Translations under genes and position numbers: made by a program
Notes under the pieces: generated by a model
What the model was told of the DNA's origin: nothing
Database searches by the model: none
Seen by the model: the letters and a program-made list of their open reading frames with translations, nothing else
Assembly (NCBI GenBank): GCA_030430325.1
Contig: JAUIFR010000005.1
Span: 1 to 37,505 of the forward strand
DNA length: 37,505 bases
Direction of reading: 5' to 3'
DNA from: Bacteroidia bacterium
Lineage (GTDB): Bacteria > Bacteroidota > Bacteroidia > Cytophagales > Cyclobacteriaceae
Part shown: piece by piece, positions 16,916 to 26,700 of the stretch
Layout of the letters: every line of letters starts with the position of its first letter
Numbering within the stretch: position 1 is the stretch's first letter

Positions 16916-17046
16916 GTATATTATTAATCATGTAGTCATATACTTTATAGTAACATTAATCGTAAATGTTAAGGTCGGCATATATTTAATTTACTCTTTT
17001 GCATGAGGAAAATTTAAACGATACGTCCTTGGCAGGATATTATTCT

Positions 17047-17892
17047 CTAAATGAAGGAGCTACACCATTGCTTGAGTTGCAATAAAATGCTATTATTTAT
17101 TATTAAATTTTCTACAATAGCTTTTTCTTTTTGGTTTACTTCACCCTTTTCATTTACAGACAAAAGTAGTTCATCTACTGAAAGACAACTTAATTCCTGG
17201 CAGCTATTACAATGGTGTAATGTAACTTTAGCACGTATTAAATCATCTGGATGGCAAACATTTAGTTTTGTAAGCTCTTCAATATTGTAATTCTCGAGTG
17301 CCAAAACCAATTCATTGTGGTTATGGATTGCCTGTAGCCTTGACGTTAAGGTAGTGCTTGTTAGCCACTCATTACAAGATTCACAAAACGGCCGATTTCT
17401 AATGGTATAATATGCTGTATAGGTGGCCGCAGTAATTATAATAAGGGCTTCCATTATCCAGATTGACCATAAAAACCCACCCTTTACTATTGAGCCAAAC
17501 AAGCTCCAAATACCTACTTTTGAGGCTTCCAGTAATACAGTAAAGATTTCCAATGGCTCATAAACCAAATAGTTCATTTCACTAGCTGCAAATAACCATG
17601 CTATCCAACTAAAATACGCTGCAATTAGACCAAACAAAGCACCAAATAACAGCATAAGCTTTCTGTTTCTGACTTTAGCAGCAACCCCAGAATTACCAAC
17701 AACCATACCAATGCATGCTCCAAACAACACAGTTAATATAAAGTTGAGATATACAAATGGTATATAAAACATGGCAAAGCCATAAATTCCAGCTAGTACG
17801 CCACTTGCAATTATCCCTACTAATAGCATTATTACTGGCCCCATCGCACCAATATGGCCTGACTCTTTGTAATAAAGACTTTTCTCCTTCAT
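17047..17892 (-). CDS. Membrane protein of unknown function with two CxxC pairs
   Basis: A 281-residue protein I do not recognise. The first ~165 residues hold about four hydrophobic segments (approximately 18-46, 48-68, 79-101, 142-163). The C-terminal ~115 residues are soluble and carry C170-x2-C173 (FCESC) and C228-x2-C231 (HCNSC), spaced like a split zinc ribbon or redox pair, plus further Cys at 213 and 236. The soluble part has a helical, repeat-like look (ENYNIEELTKL, VDELLLSV). It is transcribed alone on the minus strand, divergent from the small lipoprotein gene. Membrane topology and metal binding are inference. Confidence 0.7.
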   Translation of the reverse strand: MKEKSLYYKESGHIGAMGPVIMLLVGIIASGVLAGIYGFAMFYIPFVYLNFILTVLFGACIGMVVGNSGVAAKVRNRKLMLLFGALFGLIAAYFSWIAWLFAASEMNYLVYEPLEIFTVLLEASKVGIWSLFGSIVKGGFLWSIWIMEALIIITAATYTAYYTIRNRPFCESCNEWLTSTTLTSRLQAIHNHNELVLALENYNIEELTKLNVCHPDDLIRAKVTLHHCNSCQELSCLSVDELLLSVNEKGEVNQKEKAIVENLIINNSILLQLKQWCSSFI

Positions 17893-18115
17893 AAAATTTG
17901 ATAAGTTGGTTTTTTATGGTTGTGTTTTAATTAATATACTACTACATATATATGTGTGAAAATGTTGAGATGTCACTATTAAAAGAGGAAAAAATTAAAA
18001 AATTATGCTAAGAACGCCTGGTTTGTAAATTTTTGTTGTACTAAGCTAATCAAAATTAATTTGGTTGATGTATATGAATATGTTAATTTTCGCCGTTATA
18101 TTTGTGGTGGACTTT

Positions 18116-18319
18116 ATGGTGAATAGAAGAATAAGATCAGTATTTATTAAATTAATAATTGTGTTATTATGCTGCTTGGCTGCGCCGTTAAGTTCATGTA
18201 GAGATAAGAATTATGCACACACGATCAAGGTTGTGAAACACAAGAAGCGCAATCGATTTTATAACCCCAGAAAAGACCGCGGTAAAAATAGAATCAAAAC
18301 AGTCAAAATGAAAAACTAA
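18116..18319 (+). CDS. Small basic lipoprotein, hypothetical (67 aa)
   Basis: A short exported protein. From the ATG at 18116 the product starts MVNRRIRSVFIKLIIVLLCC and has a lipobox L-S-S-Cys28, leaving a mature part of about 40 residues that is very rich in Lys/Arg (KVVKHKKRNRFYNPRKDRGK). The frame opens at 18065, but that start would put two hydrophobic segments before the lipobox, so 18116 is preferred. TATATTTG at 18097-18104 could be a -7 box. It ends 4 bp before the FAH gene. Function unknown. Confidence 0.5.
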   Translation: MVNRRIRSVFIKLIIVLLCCLAAPLSSCRDKNYAHTIKVVKHKKRNRFYNPRKDRGKNRIKTVKMKN

Positions 18320-18323
18320 TAAA

Positions 18324-18932
18324 GTGAAGGTATTTGGTATAGGTAGGAATTATGCAGCGCATATAGAAGAATTGAATAATGAACGGCCTGGGCAGCCAGT
18401 AGTGTTTCTAAAACCCGATACAGCTATAATAAAAAATGCTGAGCCATTTTATTTTCCAAAATTTACTAACAATATTCACCATGAGGTGGAGGTGGTATTA
18501 AAAATCTCTAAAATGGGCAAGCATATTGAGGAAAAGTTTGCACATAAATACTATAATGAAATTGCACTAGGTATTGACTTTACTGCCCGAGATTTACAAC
18601 AAACTGCTAAGGAAAAGAGGTTGCCTTGGACTATAGCAAAAGGATTTGACGGATCGGCACCAATCTCAAAATTTGTCCCTAAAAATGATTTTGACTTAAA
18701 TAATTTGAATTTTGAACTTAAAATAAATAATGAATCTCGGCAAATTGGCAATACCTCAATGATGTTATTTTCATTTGATTATATTATTTCATATTTATCT
18801 CAATTCTTTACTCTTAAAGTTGGAGATATTATTTTTACAGGTACACCAAAGGGAGTAGGCCCTATCAAAGTTGGTGATCAAATAGCTGGATACTTGGAGC
18901 ATGAGCAATTACTTTCGGTTGAAGTTAAATAG
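18324..18932 (+). CDS. Fumarylacetoacetate hydrolase (FAH) family protein
   Basis: A 202-residue member of the FAH superfamily, the size of the short YcgM/FAHD1-type enzymes (acylpyruvate hydrolase or oxaloacetate decarboxylase). Conserved features are FGIGRNYAAH, FLKPDTAII, the metal ligands in HHEVEVVLK and GIDFTARDLQ, the TIAKGFDGSAP loop and FTGTPKGVGPIKVGD. The start is a GTG at 18324, supported by the conserved KVFGIGRNY directly after it. The exact substrate cannot be told. The 3' end overlaps the M23 peptidase gene. Confidence 0.9.
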   Translation: MKVFGIGRNYAAHIEELNNERPGQPVVFLKPDTAIIKNAEPFYFPKFTNNIHHEVEVVLKISKMGKHIEEKFAHKYYNEIALGIDFTARDLQQTAKEKRLPWTIAKGFDGSAPISKFVPKNDFDLNNLNFELKINNESRQIGNTSMMLFSFDYIISYLSQFFTLKVGDIIFTGTPKGVGPIKVGDQIAGYLEHEQLLSVEVK

Positions 18933-20823
18933 AATAATCTTTGTTTTTATGCCGATCTTGTTTGGTTTTTCGGATCAAACCAAAGTCAATTATTATGTAT
19001 TTCCGATACAGCCAGGCCAGGCGAACTATTTGGCCGGCACGATGGGTGAATTGCGATCTACGCATTTTCATGGAGGCTTAGATATTAAGACAAATCAAAG
19101 AGAAGGGTTGCCTGTATACGCTGCTGCTGAAGGCTATGTAAGCCGTATCCGGATTCACCCAAGAGGTTATGGCAACACGCTATACCTTACTCACCCGAAT
19201 GGTACAGTTACCGTTTATGCTCATTTACAAAAGTTTACGAAAGAAATCCAACAGTATATCCATAAGGAAATGACCATCGAAAAGTGCTATGAGATTGATC
19301 ATTATGTCGAAAAGCAATTATTACCTATAAAAAGAGGGGCAATTATAGCATATTCCGGAAATTCAGGCTCCTCGACAGGCCCTCACCTGCATTTTGAGGT
19401 GCGTGATGCCGATGAAAACGTATTGAACCCACTTTTTTTGCAACAATTTAATGAGATAAAAGATCATATTGCGCCTGTAGTTACAAAATTAGCGATAACA
19501 CCGCAATCTATTTGGTCCAGGGTTGATGATCAGTTTCAAAGAAAAGAATGGACATTAAATTCGGCGAGCTCATACCCCTTAGCTAGGCCAATAGAGGTTT
19601 ATGGAGACATTGGGCTGGAGCTACTTACTTTTGACCGTCAAGATGGTACTCGAAATAGAAATGGAACACCGATAATTAAGGTTTTTGTTGATGGAAACTT
19701 GGAATTTCATCAAGAAATAGATCGGTTTTCCTTTGCAGAGAGCAAAGAAAATATCCGGATGTTCTACCATTATCCTACTCAAAAAAAGTACGCCAAAAGA
19801 TTTAATAAATTATATATTGAAGATGGAAACGAGCTTTCGTTTTACCCAGATAAAAGTAAAAAAGGAATTATTAAGATAGAGGATGATAAGCTACATAACA
19901 TTAAAATTGAACTGACAGATGCCTATAAAAATACGCGTAATGTGTATTTAAAATTGCAGGGTAAACCCCCAATCAAAAAAATATATCAGAAGCCGTCTTT
20001 TACTAAAAGCCAGGGCTATGAGCTGCATCAAAACGTACTTTTAATGTATCAAAAGAAATCGGTTGTGGGTCAGTCGGATACGGTCTGGATCAAAGAAAAA
20101 TATCGTCGGTTGGGGCTATTGCCAGAATATCAAACTGCCACTCATGATGTGTATTTATGGGATTTGCGTACGGGCTTGCCGGACTCCATATTGTTTCGTC
20201 AAGGTGCAGTGCCAACGCACTTTCAATTTCCAGTAAAACCGAATTACCCCTATAGCTTGTACCATCAAGTGATGGATCTTGCTATTCCAAAAGATGCATT
20301 GTATGACACATTGTACCTTCAACTATATGCAAATACTGAAAATGGCCAAGAAGTTTTTTCCATTGGTGATCCTCTAATTCCGCTTCGTAAGCCTATCACA
20401 ATTAGTTTCAAACCTAAGGCCAATATGTATTTGGTGGATCCAAACAAACTTGTAGCTATGTACGTGAGTTATTGGGGGAAAAAGAAGTATGTTGGCGGAA
20501 CGTGGCATAATAACCGGCTGGTTGTTGAGACGCGCGAATTAGGACAATATACTTTGGAGGAGGATATACTTCCACCTACCATTCAGGCCATAAGAATTTT
20601 AAAATCGGGTGTGAAATTTAAAATTAGGGATAATTTAAGTGGGATTGGCGGGTTTAATCTTTATATTAATGGGAAGTGGACCCTTTTGCAGTATGATAAA
20701 AAATCAGGAATAATCTGGACAAATAATGATGATGCGAACATTCCCTTTGCTGGCACTGTTGAATTAGTTGTTTATGATAATGTAAATAATTTTAATCGAT
20801 ATATAAATACCATTCAAAAATGA
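18901..20823 (+). CDS. M23-family (LytM-like) metallopeptidase, exported
   Basis: A 640-residue cell-wall-associated metallopeptidase-like protein. After a signal-like N-terminus (LNRIIFVFMPILFGFSDQ) comes the M23 domain at about residues 45-175 with the full zinc set: His57-x3-Asp61 (HFHGGLD), His108 (YAHL) and His162-x-His164 (PHLHFEV). About 450 beta-rich residues of unknown function follow. The ATG at 18901 overlaps the FAH gene by 32 bp; a TTG at 18919 or an ATG at 18949 are alternatives, but 18949 would cut the signal peptide. The stop overlaps the peroxiredoxin start (ATGA). Peptidoglycan endopeptidase activity is inferred from intact ligands. Confidence 0.9.
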   Translation: MSNYFRLKLNRIIFVFMPILFGFSDQTKVNYYVFPIQPGQANYLAGTMGELRSTHFHGGLDIKTNQREGLPVYAAAEGYVSRIRIHPRGYGNTLYLTHPNGTVTVYAHLQKFTKEIQQYIHKEMTIEKCYEIDHYVEKQLLPIKRGAIIAYSGNSGSSTGPHLHFEVRDADENVLNPLFLQQFNEIKDHIAPVVTKLAITPQSIWSRVDDQFQRKEWTLNSASSYPLARPIEVYGDIGLELLTFDRQDGTRNRNGTPIIKVFVDGNLEFHQEIDRFSFAESKENIRMFYHYPTQKKYAKRFNKLYIEDGNELSFYPDKSKKGIIKIEDDKLHNIKIELTDAYKNTRNVYLKLQGKPPIKKIYQKPSFTKSQGYELHQNVLLMYQKKSVVGQSDTVWIKEKYRRLGLLPEYQTATHDVYLWDLRTGLPDSILFRQGAVPTHFQFPVKPNYPYSLYHQVMDLAIPKDALYDTLYLQLYANTENGQEVFSIGDPLIPLRKPITISFKPKANMYLVDPNKLVAMYVSYWGKKKYVGGTWHNNRLVVETRELGQYTLEEDILPPTIQAIRILKSGVKFKIRDNLSGIGGFNLYINGKWTLLQYDKKSGIIWTNNDDANIPFAGTVELVVYDNVNNFNRYINTIQK

Positions 20824-21272
20824 CAAAATTAAAAATTGGCGATCAGGCTCCGGCTTTCGAAAGTGTAGATCAGGATGGCAAAAAGGTCTTACTTAGTGAT
20901 TTTAAAGGGAAAAAACTGGTGCTTTATTTTTATCCAAGAGACAATACCTCTGGTTGTACAGCCCAAGCATGTAATTTGCGCGATAATTATCAGGCCTTTC
21001 AGAAGGCTGGTTATGAGATACTTGGAGTAAGCTCGGATGATGAAAAATCCCATCAAAAATTTATCGAAAAACAAAACTTGCCCTTCCGATTATTAGCCGA
21101 TACGGATAAGTCTGTGCATGAGCAGTTTGATGTTTGGAAAGAAAAATCAATGTATGGACGAAAATACATGGGCACCGTGCGCACGACATTTGTGATTGAT
21201 GAGCAGGGTAAGATCGAAAACATCATCGAAAAAGTAAAAACTAAAGAACACACAAGTCAGATTTTGATTTAG
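20820..21272 (+). CDS. bcp: Thioredoxin-dependent thiol peroxidase (BCP/PrxQ type)
   Basis: A 150-residue peroxiredoxin that reduces hydroperoxides. Peroxidatic Cys46 and probable resolving Cys51 occur in the PrxQ pattern NTSGCTAQACNLRD, five residues apart; the usual Pro before Gly-Cys is Ser here. YFYPRDNTSGCT and GVSSDDEKSHQKFIEK are typical of the family. It overlaps the M23 gene by 4 bp and is followed by a strong terminator. Confidence 0.95.
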   Translation: MTKLKIGDQAPAFESVDQDGKKVLLSDFKGKKLVLYFYPRDNTSGCTAQACNLRDNYQAFQKAGYEILGVSSDDEKSHQKFIEKQNLPFRLLADTDKSVHEQFDVWKEKSMYGRKYMGTVRTTFVIDEQGKIENIIEKVKTKEHTSQILI

Positions 21273-21309
21273 CAAAGTTACCAGTTGACATTTGCGTATA
21301 AAAAAAGTG

Positions 21310-21336
21310 AAGTGAGCTCATTGGCTCACTTTTTTA
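21310..21336. terminator. Bidirectional intrinsic terminator
   Basis: Perfect 8-bp stem AAGTGAGC / GCTCACTT with a 6-base loop, followed by a T run on the plus strand and by a T run on the minus strand (A run at 21300-21306). It separates the convergent bcp and GbsR/MarR genes and overlaps the last codons of the latter. Confidence 0.85.
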
Positions 21337-21826
21337 GTTTGTTAAGTAACTTAAAGAGCCAGTTTGACTTGGCGTCCATATAAACGGATAGTACTTTGTC
21401 CATTTCCTTGGCGTAATTAGAAACATCCTTAATCATATTTTCAAATGGTTCTGTTTCTTCTGGATTGCCTTCTATATTTTTAAGATCATCAACGAGTCGT
21501 AGAATTGGATCTAACTCACGAGTTTTACGTTCCTTTAGCACTATTTTGGCAATAGCATCCATATCTTTTTCGGCAAAATATTGTGCTTTTCGCTCATTAG
21601 GTACAAATTTACGCTCTACCAAGCCCCATCTAATAAGGGCTCTCATATTTGTACTTACACTGCCGGCTGAAACGTGCAAATTCTCAGAAATAGACTCCAT
21701 CGAAACAGGTTCATTACTAACGAGTAAAAAAGCATGGATCTGAGCCATGATACGATTGATCCCCCAGTTGGGTCCCAAATTGCCCCAAGCAATGATAAAT
21801 TTTTGTTTTGCCTTATTTAACTTCAT
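21326..21826 (-). CDS. GbsR/MarR-family transcriptional regulator
   Basis: A 166-residue winged-helix regulator. The N-terminus (FIIAWGNLGPNWGINRIMAQ) is characteristic of the GbsR group, followed by the HTH (SMESISENLHVSAGSVSTNM; recognition helix AGSVSTNMRALIRWGLVERK) and a wing (VPNERKAQYF). The ATG at 21826 is preferred to the one at 21865 because family similarity begins there. It is divergent from the holin-like/YtxH/GGGPS operon, so it may control that operon or itself; a near-perfect palindrome lies between them. The ligand is unknown. Confidence 0.85.
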   Translation of the reverse strand: MKLNKAKQKFIIAWGNLGPNWGINRIMAQIHAFLLVSNEPVSMESISENLHVSAGSVSTNMRALIRWGLVERKFVPNERKAQYFAEKDMDAIAKIVLKERKTRELDPILRLVDDLKNIEGNPEETEPFENMIKDVSNYAKEMDKVLSVYMDAKSNWLFKLLNKLKK

Positions 21827-21913
21827 AAAGTTCCTATAATTAAAGTTTAATTGATTTTTTTGCAATTTTTTAAATTTATTGAAAATATTGAAATTTTAAA
21901 AATAATTGAAATA

Positions 21914-21941
21914 TTGAATGAATTATGCATAATTCATTTAA
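21914..21941. repeat. 28-bp intergenic palindrome, copy 5 (divergent promoter region)
   Basis: Contains a perfect 20-bp inverted repeat with half-site ATGAATTATG, centre between 21927 and 21928. Unlike most copies it lies between two divergent gene starts. A weaker, similar site is at 21849-21876. Confidence 0.8.
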
Positions 21942-22043
21942 AAAAAGGAACTTTTTAAGCTAACTTTAGGATCAAACTCAAAGTTTTATAACAATTACTC
22001 GATATTGGTATAAAATTTGTATTTTTGAGGAAAACCAAATTTT

Positions 22044-22406
22044 GTGAAAGAAAAAAAGGGATTTTTTAAGTATTTTAGTATTGAGCCTCTATTGGATTCG
22101 CTCACAGCATACCTAGATGCCAAGGTGAAGCTAATGAAGTTAGAGCTGAAAGAGGAACTCAGTGAGATTATCATTCGTATAACATATATATTTATACTAT
22201 TTGTACTAGCTCAAATGATTGTTCTTTTTGCAAGTTTAACGCTAGCTGCATATATTAATACGAGACTAGATAGCCGTACCCTGGGTTTTGCCATTGTTGG
22301 CTTGATTTATGCTTCTATATTTCTAATATTGATATTGCTCCAAAAGAACATTAAGCTCAAAAGCTGGCTTAGCAATGCTATATCAAAAATTTTAAATACG
22401 GAGTAG
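22044..22406 (+). CDS. Holin-like (Phage_holin_3_6 type) membrane protein
   Basis: A 120-residue protein with an amphipathic N-terminus (LDSLTAYLDAKVKLMKLELKE) and two membrane segments (approximately 45-69 and 80-100), as in the 'phage holin family' proteins that are widespread in Bacteroidota chromosomes and not tied to phage. The start is a GTG at 22044. It is followed after 2 bp by a YtxH-like gene, a common pairing. Role unknown, perhaps envelope stress. No phage genes are nearby. Confidence 0.8.
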   Translation: MKEKKGFFKYFSIEPLLDSLTAYLDAKVKLMKLELKEELSEIIIRITYIFILFVLAQMIVLFASLTLAAYINTRLDSRTLGFAIVGLIYASIFLILILLQKNIKLKSWLSNAISKILNTE

Positions 22407-22408
22407 GT

Positions 22409-22798
22409 ATGCGTCTTGATTACGAAAAAGAAAAAGCAGAGCTTGCTGCGCAAGCTGAGGAAAACCTTGCGAATGCTAAGCTGGAAATCGGGAATTTACA
22501 GCAGGATATTAAGCGTATATTGAAGTATATGGTGATATTTGGAGGAGCAGCAGCAATTGGTTATTTAATCGCTCAAAATAAAGGTCAAAATAATTCGGGA
22601 CATGCGGGTCAAGTTGAGCAGGTTACCTCCAATCATAAAGCCAAAAAGCCATCTTTGTTTAGGAAATTGCTTAAGAACCAATTTTTTGTTGCTGGGACAG
22701 AACTACTGGGTAAGCAGGCGCTTAAAACCTTACAACATATAATGGTTCAACAAATGACTCAAAATAACCAAAAAAATAACCAACAGGAAGATGAATGA
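22409..22798 (+). CDS. YtxH-like small membrane protein
   Basis: A 129-residue protein. An N-terminal charged helix (DYEKEKAELAAQAEENLANA) is followed by one short hydrophobic segment (approximately 39-55, MVIFGGAAAIGYLIAQNKG) and a Lys/Gln-rich soluble tail. This resembles the YtxH-type partners found next to holin-like proteins. It overlaps the GGGPS gene by 8 bp, so the three genes form one operon. Function unknown. Confidence 0.65.
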   Translation: MRLDYEKEKAELAAQAEENLANAKLEIGNLQQDIKRILKYMVIFGGAAAIGYLIAQNKGQNNSGHAGQVEQVTSNHKAKKPSLFRKLLKNQFFVAGTELLGKQALKTLQHIMVQQMTQNNQKNNQQEDE

Positions 22799-23549
22799 GA
22801 TGAATCAAGCCACTATATATCAGCAGATTGCTAATAATAAACGGATGGGGCAAAAGATGTTTGCCTTATTGATCGATCCGGATAAAGTGGGTTCTGAAAA
22901 TGAGCTTATTGCGTTACTTTTGGCTAGTGAAAACTGTGGGGTTGATTTTATTTTTGTTGGTGGAAGCCTCGTTACATCAGCTGATTATCATTCGATTATT
23001 CAATGTATTAAGCGAAATACTACAATACCGCTTATCTTATTTCCAAACCACTCTATGTTTATTGATGCTGAGGCAGATGCCATTTTATTTCTTTCCCTTA
23101 TATCTGGCAGGAACCCCGAACTATTGATTGGTCAGCAAGTAATGGCAGCGCCTATTTTGAAAAAAAGCAAATTGGAGGCAATTTCCACAGGCTATATGCT
23201 TATTGGTACGGGCAGTGATACCACTGCAGCGTACATTAGTCAAACAAAACCCATACCAGCTCATAAACCAGAGATAGCAGCATGTACAGCCATGGCAGGA
23301 GAGCTCCTGGGTATGAAAGCCATATATATGGATGCAGGTAGCGGTGCCGATAAACCCATTCCGGCTAAGCTTATTGCAGCAGTACGTAGGTCCGTATCGG
23401 TGCCCCTTATAATTGGTGGTGGGCTCCGAACAGAGATAGATATTGAGCATGCCTTAATGGCCGGGGCGGATATTGTGGTGGTAGGTAATGCCATTGAAGA
23501 AAACCCATCATTATTAAAGAAACTAAAGAGTCATTCCGTTAAATTTTGA
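22791..23549 (+). CDS. Geranylgeranylglyceryl phosphate synthase (GGGPS/PcrB family)
   Basis: A 252-residue TIM-barrel prenyltransferase that joins a polyprenyl diphosphate to sn-glycerol-1-phosphate, the first ether bond of archaeal-type lipids; Bacteroidota carry hexameric group II members. Conserved pieces are FALLIDPDKV (Asp metal site), FIFVGGSLVTS, LILFPNHSMFI, the phosphate-binding YMDAGSGADKPI, PLIIGGGLRT and ADIVVVGNAIEENP. The final product in the cell is not known from the sequence, and no glycerol-1-phosphate dehydrogenase gene is in the window. Translationally coupled to the YtxH-like gene. Confidence 0.92.
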   Translation: MNEMNQATIYQQIANNKRMGQKMFALLIDPDKVGSENELIALLLASENCGVDFIFVGGSLVTSADYHSIIQCIKRNTTIPLILFPNHSMFIDAEADAILFLSLISGRNPELLIGQQVMAAPILKKSKLEAISTGYMLIGTGSDTTAAYISQTKPIPAHKPEIAACTAMAGELLGMKAIYMDAGSGADKPIPAKLIAAVRRSVSVPLIIGGGLRTEIDIEHALMAGADIVVVGNAIEENPSLLKKLKSHSVKF

Positions 23550-23573
23550 ATATATTTTGCTAATTATATTCAA
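23546..23573. repeat. 28-bp intergenic palindrome, copy 6 (overlaps GGGPS stop)
   Basis: Arms TTGAATATA...TATATTCAA are perfect for 9 bp, with TGC core. The left arm overlaps the GGGPS stop codon (TGA at 23547-23549), so the element begins at the gene end. Confidence 0.85.
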
Positions 23574-23705
23574 AATAGTCAAAATTTCATTTCAAAATAA
23601 TAATAACTGAGCACTTAATGCCCTAAGGTCATACCTGCCAAAGCTCAATTATGGTCCATACATTACATGATTATTTCCTGAACTTATCTTAATAGCATAG
23701 TGTTT

Positions 23706-23719
23706 ATCAAATATTTGAT
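23706..23719. other. Perfect 14-bp palindrome before the helicase gene
   Basis: ATCAAATATTTGAT, 29 bp before the helicase ATG at 23748. It could be an operator for that gene; no regulator is known. Confidence 0.3.
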
Positions 23720-23747
23720 TATTTTTAAGTTTAATCCAATGAGCTAA

Positions 23748-26700
23748 ATGCACGAAATATTAAATTCATATTTAAAAAAACTCACAAACCTTAGTAGCTC
23801 CAATCGTTCTGTATATCTGCCCAGGTTGAGCAGCAACCACTTTATGGACCTAATGGATATCAACTTTGCCGAGGGTATTCCTTCATTTCGGCACATCGAG
23901 CAACTCATTAAAAATGACAATCGTATCGTTTTATGCCCTTATATTGATAGCAGGAGTCAAGCTGTTAATCAATCCAGCAATACGTTAAAAAAAATTGAGC
24001 GAAATGCCAATTATATTTTTGAAGAGCGTGGCACCTATGATCTATACGTTGGTTGGCCATTTGTACAGGGTAAATTTACCGATGGCACCTTAGTAAGATG
24101 TGCTTTGTTGTATTTTCCGGTATTTTTGAGCCGTCAAGCTGAAAAATGGCAATTGTCATACCGTAAGGAAATCCCTGTAACTTTTAACAAGTCCTTTTTA
24201 TTAGCTTATTCCTATTACAATAATATTAAGATTTCAGAAGATTTTATTGATTATAACTTTGAGGATTTTGAGCAAGACAGCCAAGTTTTTAGAAATAAAC
24301 TGTACCAATTAATTGAGGGTAGCCCTCTCGAGTTACATTTTAATCCTGATAATTTCTCCGATGAACTACAGCCATTTAAGTCTTACCGAAAGCAAGAATT
24401 AGAGGAAGAGACCCAACTAGGGAAGCTCAAATTGTTTCCTCAGGCAGTTTTAGGGATTTTTCCTCAATCCGGCTCGTATCTGGTGCCCGATTATTTGGAG
24501 CTTATCAATAACCCCCAAACCGAAGATATTGAATCTTTTTTTGTTCAACGAACCTTAAAGCCAGCTGCTGATCAAACAAGCTATATTAATCAGGTTCAAG
24601 AAGAAAATACCTATACCCCATATAAACTGGATGCCTACCAAGAAAATGCCATCAAAGCAGTGAAAAAGGGAAATTCAGTAGTGGTGCAAGGTCCTCCTGG
24701 GTCAGGCAAATCTCAATTAATTTGTAACCTTATTTCCGATTTTATAGCTAGAGGTAAAAGGGTCTTATTAGTTTGTCAAAAAAAAGCAGCACTTGATGTG
24801 GTAGCAGGTCGGCTACATGAGCATCAAATTAGTGATTTTACAGCCTTAGTGCATGATTTTAAGTTAAATAGACCAGAGATTTATAAGCAAATTGCCTTAC
24901 AAATAGACCGTATTGATGAGTATAGACAAAAAAACAATAGCTTAGATAGCATTCAGCTCGAGCGTAATTTCTTGAAAGCATGCCGCAAAATCGATCAAAT
25001 CTCAGAAAAGTTAGAGGAATTTAAATTTGCGTTGTATGACACAAATGAATGTGGTATTTCGGTCAAGGAGCTTTATTTGACTTCAGACCTAAAAGCCCCA
25101 TCTATTCCTATTAAACAAGAGTACAACTACTTTAAAATTCTTGAATGTGATGATTTCCATACTAAATTAGCTAGGTACTATAAGTTAGCCAAAAAATTCA
25201 GAGCGCCTGAATATCCGTGGTTTCATCGACGAAATTTCAAATCGTACTCCATGCAAGATTTTAGGGAAATCAAGCATATTTTGGAGCAGATTCTGCCATT
25301 GCAGCAAGAAATTTGTAAAGAAGTAGGTGAAATTTTACAGACGGAGGTGAACTTTAGCACATGTGAATATTTCTTGAGTAAGCAAAAAACAATGTTGAGT
25401 TTGCTTGATATTGTTCAGGATAAAGCTGTTTATGAGTTATTTAGGCATTTGATTGGGTTTAGTGATTCAGAGACGGACCTTCTTTGGTTAGCCAATATCG
25501 AACGATTAATTATTGATTGCTATAAAGATAATGGGGTAGAATCAACCGTGCCCTCTGGTCAGCTTGGCCATATTTTGGAAGTGCTTCAAATGAGGTTACA
25601 AGCTCGTAAGGGTGTTCGTAAATGGATAAAATGGGTTTTTTCAAAAGAAGATGGCTACCTCAAAAAAGTTCTTAGAGATAATAAACTCAATCCAAATAAA
25701 GAAGGGTTGCAAATTTTGCAAGAGCGACTTGATAACCGTCTAAATTTAGAGCATAACCTTACGAAGCTGAAGAAAAAACAATGGGCCATTGATTTGCCTC
25801 ATGATTATAATAAGTTGGGGTTTCAAACATGGTTTTATTATCAAAAAAAGGCCATCGGCGCCAAGCATCAGTTTGGGATGCTTCGAAATTTCAAAGAATA
25901 TTTTAATGTTCAAAAGTTAACGATTGATGAGTTTGAGAAACAAATCAAAAAATTACTTGCCATCATAAGCCAAATACCTGCATATAAGGAACGATGGCTT
26001 AAATATCTTACAGCCAATAATTTAACTAGAATATCAGAACATCAAGATTACCTCGAGCAGCTGACTCAATCGCTTGAAGATGATTTTGAATCGATTTGTG
26101 AATTTGATGCGCTCAATGATTCCCTTAACAAGATAGAGGCAACTTTAATTGACCGGTTAATAGATTCAGATAATGAGGTGGGGACGGATGATATAGTATC
26201 ATTGTTTCAAAATAGTTTGAGGCTCGCCTGGATCGACCATATCGAAATGAAATATCCTGTGTTGCGCTTAGTGTCATCAGAACAACTAACGGAGCTGGAA
26301 AGAGAGCTTGCAGATGCCATCAAAGTAAAGCACCAAGTTAGCAAGGACATTTTATTATTGAAAATTCGAGAGGAGACCTACCAAGATGCTAGCTTTAATC
26401 GACTCAATAATATGGTCACCTATCGAGAGCTGTATCACCAAGTAACTAAAAAGCGGAAGATTTGGCCCCTAAGAAAGGTGTTGCAACACTTTGGAAGTGA
26501 GCTTTTTAAGTTAATGCCTTGTTGGCTTGCCTCGCCAGAGACTGTTTCGGCTATATTTCCTATGGAAAGGCATTTCGATCTCGTCATTTTTGATGAGGCC
26601 TCACAGTGTTTTGCCGAAAAAGGCATCCCGGCCATGTATCGTGGGCGTCAAGTAGTAGTAGTGGGTGATCATCAACAGCTTGCCCCAAATGATTTGTATC

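Noticed and set aside
22044-22406. Holin-like gene as a sign of a prophage
   Set aside because: No other phage gene is present; this family is common in Bacteroidota chromosomes next to YtxH-like genes.
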